DNA of 64,000 nt from Daucus carota subsp. sativus (Eukaryota > Streptophyta > Magnoliopsida > Apiales > Apiaceae). Every line of letters begins with the position of its first letter. The stretch's first letter is position 1. The notes under the pieces were generated by a model. That model saw only the letters and a program-made list of their open reading frames with translations. It was not told the origin of the DNA and made no database searches. Where the stretch lies: NCBI RefSeq assembly GCF_001625215.2, contig NC_030386.2, positions 36,707,296-36,771,295 on the forward strand, written 5' to 3'. Positions 12,767 to 25,305 of this stretch are shown in pieces. Position numbers and translations under genes: made by a program.

Positions 12767-13299
12767 TAGGGGTGAGCAAAACCGAACCGGAACCGAAAAA
12801 CCGAACCGAACCGTGTAAATTCGGTTCGGTTCGGTCCTAATTTTCTGAAAATTCGGTCCATTCGGTCCGGACCGAATAGACCGAAATAAAGTTCGGTCCG
12901 GTCCGGTCCGTAAAAAAATATTTCGGTCCGGACCGAATAGACCGAAATATATATGATTTTAATTAATATTTATATTATATATCTTATATGTTGTAATTAT
13001 AATATCTAATTTGTAAATTTAATTATATCTATGTTTAATGAATTGGGGGTGATTAATTAATATGAAAATTTTAAAATAAAAGATGAATTTTAGTTTTATT
13101 TATAATATAATTTTTTATTTTAAAAATAATTTCGGTTCTTTCGGTCCGGACCGGACCGAACCGAATTATTTTGGTTCGGTCCGGTCCGGTCCATTATAAA
13201 ACTTCGGTCCGGTTCGGTCCAAAAAAAATTAAAACTTCGGTCCTCGGTCTATTCGGTTCGGTCCGGTTTTGGACCGGACCGACCGAATGCTCACCCCTA
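12767..13299. mobile_element. hAT-type MITE, 533 bp, with perfect 8-bp target duplication
   Basis: The terminal inverted repeats are TAGGGGTGAGCA and TGCTCACCCCTA. Both ends are flanked by TCTGTGAG (12759-12766 and 13300-13307), an exact 8-bp duplication as made by hAT transposases. Next to each end are dense repeats of CGGTCCGGACCG and ACCGAACCG on both strands, so the element can fold on itself. The centre is AT-rich with no transposase. It sits in the PP2C 5' intron. Confidence 0.88.
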
Positions 13300-14121
13300 T
13301 CTGTGAGTAAGATCCTGATTTGTCTGGGTAGATATCTGTTGGTTTTCGTTATTCGTTTGAATATAAGTGGATTGTTTACTGCAATTTGTAAGTAGTTAAA
13401 TTTGTGTCGATAGATAATGTGATAGAGCTTCGATATGATGTTTTTGAAATTGAAATTGAATTCTCGTTTGTATCGAAGAAGGCAGTGAGCTCGGTTCAGG
13501 AACTTGTTCATATGATAAAGGTTTCTATAGTATTAAAGGTGAAACAGGGGCTAGGTTGATTATTGAGAAAAGTCGTAGAATGACAGAACTCTAGGATGAA
13601 ACTAAGTAGTTTTAAATTATTCCTAGTAGAAGAATATAAACCGGTTGTTTGAGTGGGGGAAAATTATCAGAACGACACGTATTAGAAAGATGGCCAATTT
13701 GAGCATCTGTATGACATGCGCACTTAAACTACGTATTTTTATTAAATGTTAACACATGTAGTGTATGACATATATGGCTCGCTTAAATCACTCATGTTAT
13801 GCGTTACAACTGTTTTGTGTAATCTTTTTAGCAGAGGTGGTATGGTTGGACAAAACCAGATTGATTGACAATAGTTGATAGTCACTTTTCTATATACAGG
13901 AATAGAGAGATTGGCGTGCCTATAAGTTTTATTTTATTTTATATTGATGAAGTGAGTAAATGGTATGCGCATTTACGTTACAAAATGTTACTAGACATAT
14001 TGTTTAGCTGTACTGTTTAATGTCAGGATGTCATGGATTTAATAGCTGGCTTTATTATGGTGTAAAGCAGTACGAGGGTGCAACTTGGAGAATCAAACGG
14101 AAGGTGGTATCGTTAGATGGT

Positions 14122-17100
14122 ATGCAGCATTTGCCTAAGGCCTGCGCTTATTCAAACTGGGCATATATCGGCCAAACAACTAAGGGAAGATCTCAACTTA
14201 GCTTCATTACAAGTAGTTTGATTAAAGCTAAAAGCCCAAAAGATTTGTGGAAGTGCAACTTTACGACCTCCAGAAAGATGATGATGGATACAAGTGAAGC
14301 TTCTGGAAAGGGTCAAGTCTCTATCCCCTTACCTGAAAAGGATGACAATGGTACCTATGCTAGTGGAGGATTGAAGAGGTGATTGGGTGGTTTATAATTT
14401 GATCAATTGTTATGAACTGAGATTATCAATTTAGACTTTAGTGTTCAGACTATAACTTTGCTTGTCTTGGACTATGATGCAACCTATTAAGTTACAAAAA
14501 ACAAAACACTTAATTGTTTAAGTCCGTTTACATTGTAGTTGGCTAGATTTACCGCTCTCTTTGGATAATAACTTGTATGGCTCTTCCCTTGGTAAGATTT
14601 GTGTCACTCATGTGCTGTATTTTGTATGTTTCCTTTAGACTGCATTTTACGTATGTTATTCACAACAAAACTAAATCAAAAAATATTATAGAAACATGTT
14701 TTCACTGACATGTGAGATTATTTACAGAGATTCTTTACCTTTTTATTCTACTTTTTGATCGAGTCATCTGATTAATGACAGTCCCTACAGCTCTATTTTA
14801 TGTCCTTAGTGGCATAGCTGCTTAGATGTATGTGACACGGATGACGACTACACTCATAACCTTTTATATTTGATTATTGCTTTAGTCTCATATTTTTATG
14901 GAAAGTTTTGTCACTTGAATTTGAGAGCCATAGTGTTTGGCAGCTCATTCTGGTTCTGAAGCAGATGAATGAACGTTAATCACCTTTCGAGCGACATCTG
15001 TGTTATTAAATGTGCCTTAACTATGATGGTAGAATATATGGTGTTATGTAAATGTTGTAATTTTGTAGCTTTTACTAGTTTTTTTCTAGATTTGTCGGAG
15101 TATGGAGGAGACGGAGAAAACCTATTTAATGACATATTGAAGTATAATATGTAATAACATCTAACTAATTAGTAGGGTAGCTCCCAAGATACATAGAATA
15201 ATTTATAATTTTAACTTTATATGGATGCTTATTGTTTAAATTCTCTAGATATGTTGCATGCATTGAGATTGCACGTTTTAAAATAATTAGATTCACTAAG
15301 AAGTTTTTTGTTCTTGAACCTTGTTGTGCCTAATGAACTATTGTAAAGTACTAATCTATGTCCAATCAGATGTAGTATAGAAAAGGATCTGGCGTATTGT
15401 TATATAAGATATCGACATATCGTGACATAGAGTCATAGATTATTAGAATGAAAATCTCTATATATTTGTAATGAAAGGCATGGTTATCCCAAAGATGACT
15501 AGTTGACCCAAAGGTACTCGGAAACTGAGTTCCTCGAAGCTCGACTTGGCGCTAGTTTAAACATAATTATGGTGTACCATTATCGATCCAATCAAAGACA
15601 ATACACAAGGAGATTGAAATGAACATGATGTGATATTTGCTTGTTTTTCATTCTCCCTCGTGTTTTTATTTGGCTGGACATGGTTGATATTTGGTATTTG
15701 GATGCTATTAACTATGCTTAATTTGAACTTATTAATATATAACTTCTGTTTAAGATTAGAAAATTGATGTGTTAGATTATATATATATTTAATCTAGTAA
15801 ATATATGTTATAAAAGACTTGTTGACTTTTTACGACTAGCTATATGACTTGTCGACTAGTCTTCTTAAAGGTACTAAAGCGCCAAGCCTCGACTTGACGC
15901 CATAATAACCATGATCAAAGGTTGTATATATGACAAGTGCTTTATGCTTAGTCATCTATATGCCACATGCAATAAGCGAGTGATTTTCTAGTAATTATTA
16001 TATTCACATAAATCGTTTAATATACTTGGTTCTTCCAGTGGAAGACACGGGGGATCGGTTTTTATTATATCCTATGGGCGCTTAAATATATTGTAAAAGC
16101 AGATATAGAAATTCTCCCCCCCCCCCCCCCCCCCTCTCTCTGACTCTCTCTCCCCCTCTGTGTGTGTGTGTCATGTTTCTGGATTATGTCCACTAATTGT
16201 ACACATCCAGACCATGCACAATAATATATTGGAAGCAAAAATGTTGAAGTTTCGCTGAAGACTTTTATTATGAATACATATTGTTCAAACTTGCCTTAGT
16301 TGCATATATTTGATTGGATGACAGGAAAATAGATAATATTAAACGACCGGTTTCTGCTGATTTTTAATAAATATGTAGGTTGTCATGTTTAAGGAGTTTA
16401 CTTAATGTGCTCTGCTATTGACAGTGAAGACGGCAAACTGAGCTGCGGGTATGCAAGTTTCAGGGGAAAAAGAGCTTCTATGGAGGACTTTTATGATGTT
16501 AAGATTTCCAAAATTGATGGAACATCAGTATGCCTCTTTGGGATATTTGATGGTTAGGTTCTCATGTTATCCTTCCCTTGAATATGAACTGTTTATATAT
16601 TAGCTGTGTTCTCAGGGCACTTAGATGTAATGTTTCTATCTTGAGTATGAACTTGAGCGAAGATTTGTTGCCTGGAAGTTACAACTTATAAAATAGCATA
16701 TTATTGTGAGAAACACTTTCAAAACCTGCTGATTGCATTGACATTAATTTTGCTATATTCTGACATGGTACAGACTTGCATAGTTATCTAATGCAAATAC
16801 AGAAATACAAAATTTTGATGGTATTGGTTCAGAACTGGCATGGCAGTATTAGATATTTAGGCTTATGGATGAAAAAAACTAATTAATTTGAAATAATCTG
16901 CATGGATTGATTCCTCATGCTTTAGCAAACCAAAATATATATTTCAATTTCTTCCCTTGTATATTAATATACATTGACCGGCTCTTACAGGTCATGGAGG
17001 TTCACGAGCAGCCGAATTTCTAAAGAATCATCTGTTCGAGAGTCTCGTGAAGCATCCAGAATTTTTTACCAACACAAGTTTAGCTATAAGTAAGCTCAAG

Positions 17101-20100
17101 TTTTTAATTTAACCTTGCTACCAGTCCTGTAGGTTGCTCTGCTTTTGGTGTTCTAAAAGTAGTACTTTTAGCCAGTTCAACATATAGTTACAAGTTGTTT
17201 TGTTTCCTATTTCAGTGTCTTGGTTCAACATTTTTGCTTTTGTGAAAGTCGTTTACCTCACAAATTGTAATTTACAGGCCAAACATATCAACAGATTGAC
17301 AAGGACTTTTTGGAATCCGAGAAGGATACTTTCCGCGATGATGGATCAACGGCTTCAACAGCCATTCTAGTTGGAAACCATCTCTATGTTGCCAATGTTG
17401 GAGATTCACGGACAGTCATATCAAAGGCCGGGAAAGGTACCTAGTATAACTGTGTGTATATTTAGTTATATATGCACTCACGCGCGCGCACACACACACA
17501 CTCGCACATCCTTTGACATTTGACCAAATTTTTTAAAGTTTATATTGTTGTTTCAAATGCTTACTGACAATGGAAGAATACATTCTGCTACAATATTTTT
17601 ACAGACGGGAAACATGCTTAGGGATTAAATTACAATCTTAGAATTTTATAAAAATTTCGACCTGCATATCCTCCTTCGAGAAGATGGTTGTAATCTAAAC
17701 AATATTCATCTGAATCCTGAAGTAACCCTTTTTACTAATTATAAACCGTACTCCTTAGTTAAAGCTCAAGTTTTATATTTATCGTAAAGGTAAATTTGAT
17801 CTTTTACCCATGTATTTAATCCCAAGTTTGAGTGAGAAAATCTTAGAACTTGGTGTCCGACAAGAACATAATATTCAAAAACGAAGAGAACACTAACTAC
17901 CTAAACACATTCAACGCCACATGATTGCAAGGTAGTTGAAATTATGCCACCAAATTATTAAGTCTTAAAATTGTAAAAATAATTACAAATTATTGTACAA
18001 AGATTTGTTTGACATGCTAATATATCAATTAATTGCATTCTTTAACAAACTTAGCATTTTAAGAATTATAATAGTATCTGAAGCGACGTAAAAAGCAGGA
18101 CTTATATGTATTTTATAGACTACATAATGATTAATTTTTTAAAAATGGATGAACAAATAAATATTTATTGTTTCATAAATAGTCAAATTATAACAAAAGT
18201 ACATATGCATTATATATATTTTTTTGAGGGTTTTTCTTTCTTACTCAACTTATTAAAACCCTTCTAGAAAAAAGACAAAATAAATAAATAAATTGAAAAA
18301 TCGGGTTGAATTTGCATACCCAATTCAACTAAACGTGCAGGTAGGAGAGCAAATATATTTTCAATCAGAATTAGTAAAATGCGACTATGATTATTTCTAT
18401 TAAAAACATGAAAAAATTTACTTTCTATTGTATATGATTACATATTGTTCATTTGCACATTTTTTAGGGAGGTAGTGAAATTGTTAATAAGTTTGTAAAT
18501 AGTTTCCATTACTTTATTCTTTGATTTTTATAATATTCTGTAAATTGTATCCTACTAAAAGTATCTATATCTAATAATATTAATAATTTTTAATAATATT
18601 AATAATTAAATTTTAGAAAACAAATTGCAGAATATGCAATACGGGCATAATGCATGTTATTATCAACTACTTATCTTCTTATAAGTAAACTTGTTATATG
18701 AAGAAGGATCAATACATTCTGCTACTGTATTTTTAGAAATGCGTAAAATGTGCTGGATTAAATTACAATTGCATGACTCTATAGATATTTGACCTACATA
18801 TCCTCCTGCAAGAAGAATGTTGTAATTTCATTATTATGATATATGAATTAGTGAATTACTAATATACCAACACATAGCCTTTTGGCTGGGGACTGTGGAC
18901 CCTTGAGGAAAAATGGAAGTAACCAATGCAGTGAAAGTGAATCATAAAAAAAATTGAAGTATTTTAACAAAACATACGTCTGTACTTGAGGTTGGGATCA
19001 GGGAACTATGACATTGAGGAAGTGAAGGTTCAGACATCAGCATTAAGAATTCTGGTGAATCTTAGTGCCTATCTATTTTTAAAATGTGAAGCTAGTATTA
19101 CTTGTTTATTCCTCATATTGATGTCACAGTGGACCTCATACGAACATTTCCACCCTCATTAGTCAGCTCTGTTGAACTATTCTCGTAATGTAGGAGGACT
19201 ATGCAATGAAATGGAATGTTAGTATTTGTGAGTTGTTAAAGAAGCTATGGTGTTATTTAAATACAGAGACTTCTGTTTTACTTTAAGTTTGTGAAGTGGA
19301 TCAGATGTTTCGAATTTTCTTCCCAGTTTATCATCATAATTGCTCTATGATGTTTTCTAAATTTTCGGAATAATATCAGACTACTTGCACTCATTCCCTC
19401 GATAACCGTGTTAAAATTTTGGATTTCGTTTTGTCACGGTTGCAGCAATTCCCCTTTCCGAAGATCACAAACCAAACAGAAGTGATGAGCGGAAGAGAAT
19501 TGAGAATGCTGGTGGTGTCGTAATGTGGGCAGGTAAAAATCTATGCTGGTCTTCTCCTTGCTACTTTTAGGTAAGATAGAGGTTCTTTTATCTTGTGAAG
19601 TCATCAGGCTGAAATGTTAAGAGCTGGTGTGCTGGGGTGTTTTTTTCTTTGGGCATGTGCTGTCATGCAGTCCTACTTTGTAAAGGTGTTCTTCATGCAT
19701 ATATTAGTTTTGAAATGGCAGATCATTACAAGCTAAAAGAGGGTGTGTATTATTTGTTCTCGCTAATAGCTATGCATTATTTTGAAGCTGTGGCCTTCTC
19801 TTCCATAAGTTTTCAGAGTTTGTAAAATTACTTATACTGGTTGGAGCAACATTTCTAATTTAATTTCACATATTTATTTAGCCAAAACGACTTTTGGGTG
19901 TGCAACTGTTAAAGTGTGTTTTAGTTTTTGCTTTGAGCCTTTGGCAGTTATTGATGGTCTAGTTATATAGTTAGTTTTCATATCAATCTTCTATCGTAAT
20001 CTGTCGTGGACCATATAATGTTGTTCTGAAGAGAGCGTTAAAAACAATTAGGAATAAAGTTCATATTTATCCCTAAATGTAAATTGGGACTAGGAGTCTT

Positions 20101-22236
20101 CTGTATCTTAGAAGAGGTGTACAGTTTTCTAGACTATTCTACTTTCTTCTTCATACACTCCAGAGCACATGGCGAAACTTCTCTTTTCTTTTACGTCCTT
20201 CTCTTTTCTTTTACTTCTCTTTCATGTATTATTCTCTCGCTATAATTAATAATGAACAAAGTTTTTCTTTTTATGATAAAACTTTGTAAGAATGTTTCTC
20301 CTGGAATGTATTGCTCCATGGATTAATTTGGGTTTTATGCTTCCAAATGAAGGAATAGGTTGTGTATTAATCTCTGTCTGATAGCGTATAGACAGGGTGG
20401 TTGGGTTGTTTTCTTCTCTCAAGCAAGCACTAAACAGGAGATGAACACTAAATCAGACCCTCAGAAACTGGCTGTATACGAAGTCAAGTATACGAGGGGA
20501 AAAAATGTAAAAGCATCATGAAGAGATTACCCATGGCTTATTAATATAAATAAGCCTAAATAAATTCCACACATATATTTTAAGTTTTTTTAATATCTTC
20601 TAATCTGGTACCAGGAACCTGGAGAGTGGGCGGAGTTTTGGCCATGTCTCGCGCATTTGGAAATCGCATGCTAAAGCAGTTTGTAGTGGCAGAGCCGGAC
20701 ATTCAGGTAGACCTGTAAAATTGGTACATCCTGTTGCATCTTTTTTGGAAAATTAAAACATCTTCTCTGCGGGGGCCGGGTAGGCAGGCTTTAAATATTT
20801 ATTCATATGTTTTTTGTTTATTAATAAATAAAATAAAATGTATGTGGTGCTTGGTACCTGACCTCTACTGTATAGCATTGGATATTGGAATTGGTTTGAT
20901 GCATTTTTTAGGATCCATTTTTAGATTATTTGTGGCATGTTTACTCATTTATACAAGCAGTCTGCTTCCCTAATTGTGAGCGGCAAAAATAACTTGCTGG
21001 TTGTAGTTGACCAAATTGACCATTTGGCATCCTTTAAATGGAACCTTTGTCAGCGTCCAAACATATTACTATTGTGTTAAGTTCTCCGTAAACATATCTA
21101 ATGCTTTGAATCACATCTCTTCTAGGATCAAGTGATCGATGAGGATTTCGAACTGCTTGTGCTTGCAAGTGATGGACTTTGGGATGTTGTACCTAATGAG
21201 GTATATATTATTATGATTGAATACATATTATTTGCTAATTAGTTAGACTGTATTAAATATCTAATAGCAACAGCCAGGGGTAAGTCATTAATTTGCACAT
21301 AAATGAAAAGGAAATAAAGGAAATCAGAGGTTTGTTCTGGCATGCAGAGCCGTCTTTTTGTCATAATTAAACAAAATAGATGGAGTTCAAATTGTATCGA
21401 CATTAAGCCTTATAGCCTTAGATAGTTAGATATATGGCTCAGACTCTGTTCAGCAGAGATGTAATGTCCTGATCTCAGTTTGAAGTTGACCATGGTTGTG
21501 TTTATAGCTAGTTGGGTTTGATCTCAATTGTTCTGTTTTTTATGGATTGGTTTTGTTGTTTTTTCTACTTTAATTAAGATGTCTAAGATAGGATAAAGCA
21601 AATGTTTTTTTTGGCATGTCCAACTTCTATGCTTGGATCGTGTCATGTAATGTTATTTTTTGCAAGTTCAGACTGTGTTTCATATGAACTCTAATCAACA
21701 TATAGAAGCAGACGAAAGTTTTCGAAGCAAAGCTTTGAGTCCTGAATCCTGATAACCTCGTGCTGCAGCAGACTATATGACTGAATTTCTGTTGCTCTTA
21801 TTTTGTTTTTGTATGAAGGCCAATTTGGATCATCAATTGGTTTGTACTTTAATCTGGAATATAAAAAGATGAAACCATCTCTTCCTTTAAATATGCTGTA
21901 GGGTGTATAAATGTTCTTTATTATCAAGAACTGGTTTATGCTGTTTATTTAGATGTCTATAAGATATGAATAAATTTTTGGAATAGTTTTTTCCCTTGGA
22001 GGTGTAGTTGAATAGCCATTGTGTGATAGAGTTGTTAATGTAGTGTTTGAGAAAAGCTATGTTGACGTGTCACCTTGTTTTGTCAGGATGCTGTTTCCCT
22101 TGCTACTACTGAAGAAGAACCTGAGGCCGCAGCGCGGAAACTGACAGACACTGCTTTTTCTCGCGGCAGCGCTGACAATATCTCATGCATTGTCGTGAAG
22201 TTCCACCATGAGAAATCGGAACCTGTCGACCATTAG
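14122..22236 (+). CDS. PP2C76-like: Protein phosphatase 2C, PP2C76-like (At5g53140 type)
   Basis: A metal-dependent Ser/Thr phosphatase of 348 residues. Exons: 14122-14378, 16425-16552, 16991-17089, 17278-17436, 19446-19532, 20615-20706, 21126-21200 and 22087-22236; all phases agree. The PP2C metal-binding signatures are present: E106-D107 (RASMEDFYD), D128-G129-H-G-G, D290-G291 (ASDGLWD) and D329-N330 (GSADNIS). Also seen are the conserved [20 protein letters not shown] and [15 protein letters not shown]. The catalytic domain fills residues 90-342. The core closely resembles Arabidopsis At5g53140. The start is the first ATG in frame after the acceptor at about 14026; another ATG at 14266 ([10 protein letters not shown]) is possible. 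The N-terminal 60 residues are basic and Ser/Thr-rich with few acidic residues, like an organelle-targeting peptide, but this is unproven. No catalytic residue is missing. Confidence 0.92.
14379..16424 (+). other. PP2C intron with microsatellite and diverged repeats
   Basis: A 2 kb intron. It contains short repeated motifs at 15500-15550 and 15850-15900 (AAAGGTACT with CTCGACTTGGCGC-like sequence), which may be remnants of one element. A C-run and CT/GT microsatellite lies at 16116-16172. No coding exon is seen. Confidence 0.5.
16116..16172 (+). repeat. C(19) homopolymer followed by CT and GT microsatellite
   Basis: Nineteen C residues, then CT repeats and a GT run. It lies in a PP2C intron. 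Homopolymers of this length are prone to length error in sequencing and to real variation. Confidence 0.9.
17572..18826. repeat. Diverged direct repeats about 1.13 kb apart in a PP2C intron
   Basis: About 120 bases at 17572-17690 (ATACATTCTGCTAC, GGATTAAATTACAAT, CATATCCTCCTTC, GTTGTAAT) recur in the same order at about 18704-18826 with many substitutions. The DNA between is AT-rich and non-coding. This could be an old segmental duplication or the flanks of an old insertion; terminal signatures of an LTR element are not obvious. Confidence 0.55.
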
Positions 22237-22900
22237 GCTTTGAAAAACTAGATTATCGACTTATCTTTAATCTTATGCCTTTTCAGACTGGATCTCCATC
22301 TGCAGTTGCACAACAACCAATAATGCATGCCATGCAAGAAGCTGGGTTTGTTGCTGTCATTATTTTTATTGCGAAGGAACAAAGAACCCATGTACATGTT
22401 TTTCCCCTTAGTGTTTTGTGGATCATTAGTTCTTCTTTTACCAAATACCATTAGCTTTTATTTATAGAGATTAATGTTTTTACTTTTGCGCAGTGACCTG
22501 CCGACTTGTAGAGTCATAGACACAAGTCATGTTTCTTGCATTCTTGTAGGATTCTTTCTTTCAATGCATATTGTTTTGCTGAACCTTTTAATATTGTTTA
22601 GTCTCTACAGAGGTATAATTATCTTGCGGTTCTGAATCATCATGTTTACTGATCTGAGAATAGCATCATTGAATGCTAAAGTGCTATTCTGACACAATAA
22701 TGGAGCTTTTTTGAGTCTCATTACCTGGGTTTTTGTTGAACAAACCATATCTTGACTTTTCGTATATTCAACTATAGTGTTAAGATGCAGGTATCCCGGT
22801 ATAAAATGGAGTGCCATTCAGTTGTGCGAAGAGCAGCGGAAGAGCATATCCAAGAGACGAGCAACCAACTTTTGTCTGCATTGCTGATAAAAGTTTGTTA
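22237..22900 (+). other. Probable 3' UTR and downstream flank of PP2C
   Basis: Follows the TAG at 22234-22236. No domain-bearing ORF. The 3' end was not located precisely. Confidence 0.4.
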
Positions 22901-22911
22901 CAACTCAGGAG

Positions 22912-23273
22912 CAGTGTTCTAAAAATCCCCGATTTAACCGATAAATCCCCGATTAATCCCCTGCAAGGTCGGCCACCGATCCGATTTTTGAAATCCGATT
23001 AATCCTTATATATATTTAATAATCGAAATATATGTGATAAATTATCAAAATTAAAATACTATATTACTTTAAATATGAATAATTATATAGTTTATAAATA
23101 TAGTAAATATATTAGTTACTAAATAACTAATATAATAATAACTAAATATTAAATAATATTTTAATATTAAAATAAACCCGATTTTAACTCCGATTAATCC
23201 TTCCCGATTTCCAGTTAATCCTTGAATCGGTAGCTCAACCGATTAGGTCCGATTCCCGATTTCCGTAACACTG
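22912..23273. mobile_element. hAT-type MITE, 362 bp
   Basis: Terminal inverted repeats start CAGTGTT on both ends. The flanking 8-mers CTCAGGAG (22904-22911) and CTTAGGAG (23274-23281) match at 7 of 8 bases, as expected of an aged hAT duplication. Sub-terminal sequence has many copies of CCGATTAATCC and CCGATTT in both orientations. No transposase. It lies between PP2C and the DnaJ gene. Confidence 0.8.
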
Positions 23274-23281
23274 CTTAGGAG

Positions 23282-25305
23282 TACTGACTTGAGTATAACT
23301 GTGTCAAACGTACGTGCTCTGTTTTAACTTGCCTTGAAGATTCACCTGGCCTTGAAGATTCTTGGGCTGGGTATTATAAAGTTAAAATTGTTATTTTAAT
23401 TTACTTTTTAATTATAATATTAACCATATATCTTTGTTCAGATTTTTTCTTAAAATAATGATTGAAACTATGTAGTCAAAAATTTGGAATTGTGTCACAA
23501 GAAAAATAAAGTGATCTATATTTCAAAATAAAGAAAATTTGAATATTCACGTTGAAACAATTTTAAACTATTACAAAAGCTATCAATCACATAATTTCTA
23601 TAACTTAAATAGTTTTAGAATACCATCAAACTCCAACAAAAAAATCTGAAATATATATATATATAATTTTAAAGTTTCTTGTATCAAATATGTTAGTTTA
23701 GCTCCCAAAATAATCTAAAAAATTATGAAATTTAAATATTAAAAAATACATCCCATCTATTAGTGGGGTATAGAGGGATATACCATGATTAGATTTTAAC
23801 CCTGGTTAAATATTAATCAGGGTTAAGGGTTTGAGTCAAAAAATATATAAATATATACACAAATTATATATTTATTTATTTATAACAGCCTCATCGCCGT
23901 TTTGTTTCTCTTTTATTACGATTCAATCCTCCTTTCTTAGGTCAGTGACTCAAAAGAAAGGGTTTTGCGTTTTCAAATTAAAAATCTGATCTTTCATCTG
24001 CTCGTTTGATTTGGTGAGAAGGAGAAGCTTAACAAGCCCTTCATTTACTCTGCAATTAAATCTTTCTTTTCTCAGGTATTTGATTTCATTTAATTTTGAG
24101 TGTGTACATTTTATGCAATGCCTTCTGTTGGTAAATCTGGGGTTTCATTCTTGAAAGTTGGAATTGTGTGCTTTGTACATGAAATTTTGATGACCCATTT
24201 CGTTTTTTTGTTTGGTTTTGTGCATCTCGTTGCTCTGTGATTACGTGTCCTTGAATTTGTTGATATAGCTTTTTAGAGGGGGGGGGGGGGGGGGGGGGGA
24301 GCTTGTTATTGGGAGAGAAAGAGAGGGGGAGAGAGAGAGAGAGCATAATTCTGCTTTGATATACAAGTCACCGTGTGAATGTTTATTAACTTTCTTGTGG
24401 TTTTTTTGAGTGTTCAGTATTTTACCTAAGATTTGAACTTGGGTTCGAATTGTTAATGCGAAATGATTTTTCTGGATTGAGGTTTAATTCCACCTTCCAT
24501 GTTTGGATGGATATCAAACAATTAGCATTTAGCATATATGATAGGTTTTTACTTTTTAGAATGTTGAAGTAAATCTAGAGCTTGTAGATTTGATTTGAAT
24601 ATTGAATGTTTTGATGCGGTAATTGATATTTTTTTTTATTTCAGTTTGTTTATGTTAGATATATTGAACACAGATGAATTTTGATAGATATGTGTTTTAT
24701 ATTATTGAGGCAGGGGTAGTAGAGCTCCGCGCTTAAAGCGAATAGTACATATTAGCGCTTGGAATTTAATGATCCTTCGCGGTTAAAGCTATGACAATAA
24801 TGGAAGTAATGTGAAATACTGTTTTCTTGGGGTTTCTAAACTTGATTTCAGTTTAATAAGTTTGTATGTTGTTAAATAAGAATTGTTATGCAGAATACTG
24901 TCTGGATTGTCATACAAGATTTAATTTGAAAAACAAAACCATGTAAAATTTTATGATTCACATAGCAGCTTATGCTACAATTGCTTAAATGACATTGTGT
25001 TGCTTGTATATGACTTTTTTCTTGTTTGTTATATTTTTATTCTTTCATAAATCATGTAGTTAGCCATTTTCTTTAATTGTTATCAATGATTTGATTTTGT
25101 AAGCAATCCTAATAAATTGGTTTCTTTTGGGGATGTTCTGAATCAGGTAATCGATGATTGTTAGGTATCTAATTTGACATATTGGTGGCCCTTAGCTTTC
25201 TACCTTCCGATACCATTGGCCTATATCTGCCTGATTTTTGATCTCTTTGTAGTCAACTGAAAAGAAATAGTCACAGGTTTACATTGATAGTTAGTTCTGG
25301 AAATC
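23282..25305 (+). other. Promoter, 5' UTR and 5' UTR intron of the DnaJ gene (inferred)
   Basis: No coding exon. A likely untranslated first exon lies at about 23900-24075, with a donor at TCTCAG|GTATTT (24074/24075). An acceptor such as GTCACAG (about 25276) lies just upstream of the ATG. The intron holds a 22-base G run (24278-24299) followed by GA-rich sequence. Confidence 0.4.
24278..24345 (+). repeat. G(22) homopolymer and GA-rich microsatellite
   Basis: Twenty-two consecutive G residues (24278-24299), then GAGAGA-type repeats to about 24343. Such a G run can form a quadruplex in principle and is a likely site of assembly length error. Confidence 0.9.

Noticed and set aside
13171..13511. 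Two overlapping ORFs (74 and 105 codons) with repeated FGP/RTEP words
   Set aside because: They are translations of the reiterated CGGTCCGG arms of the hAT MITE, not protein genes.
17572..18826. LTR retrotransposon bounded by direct repeats
   Set aside because: No TG...CA ends, primer-binding site, polypurine tract or gag/pol sequence recognised between them.
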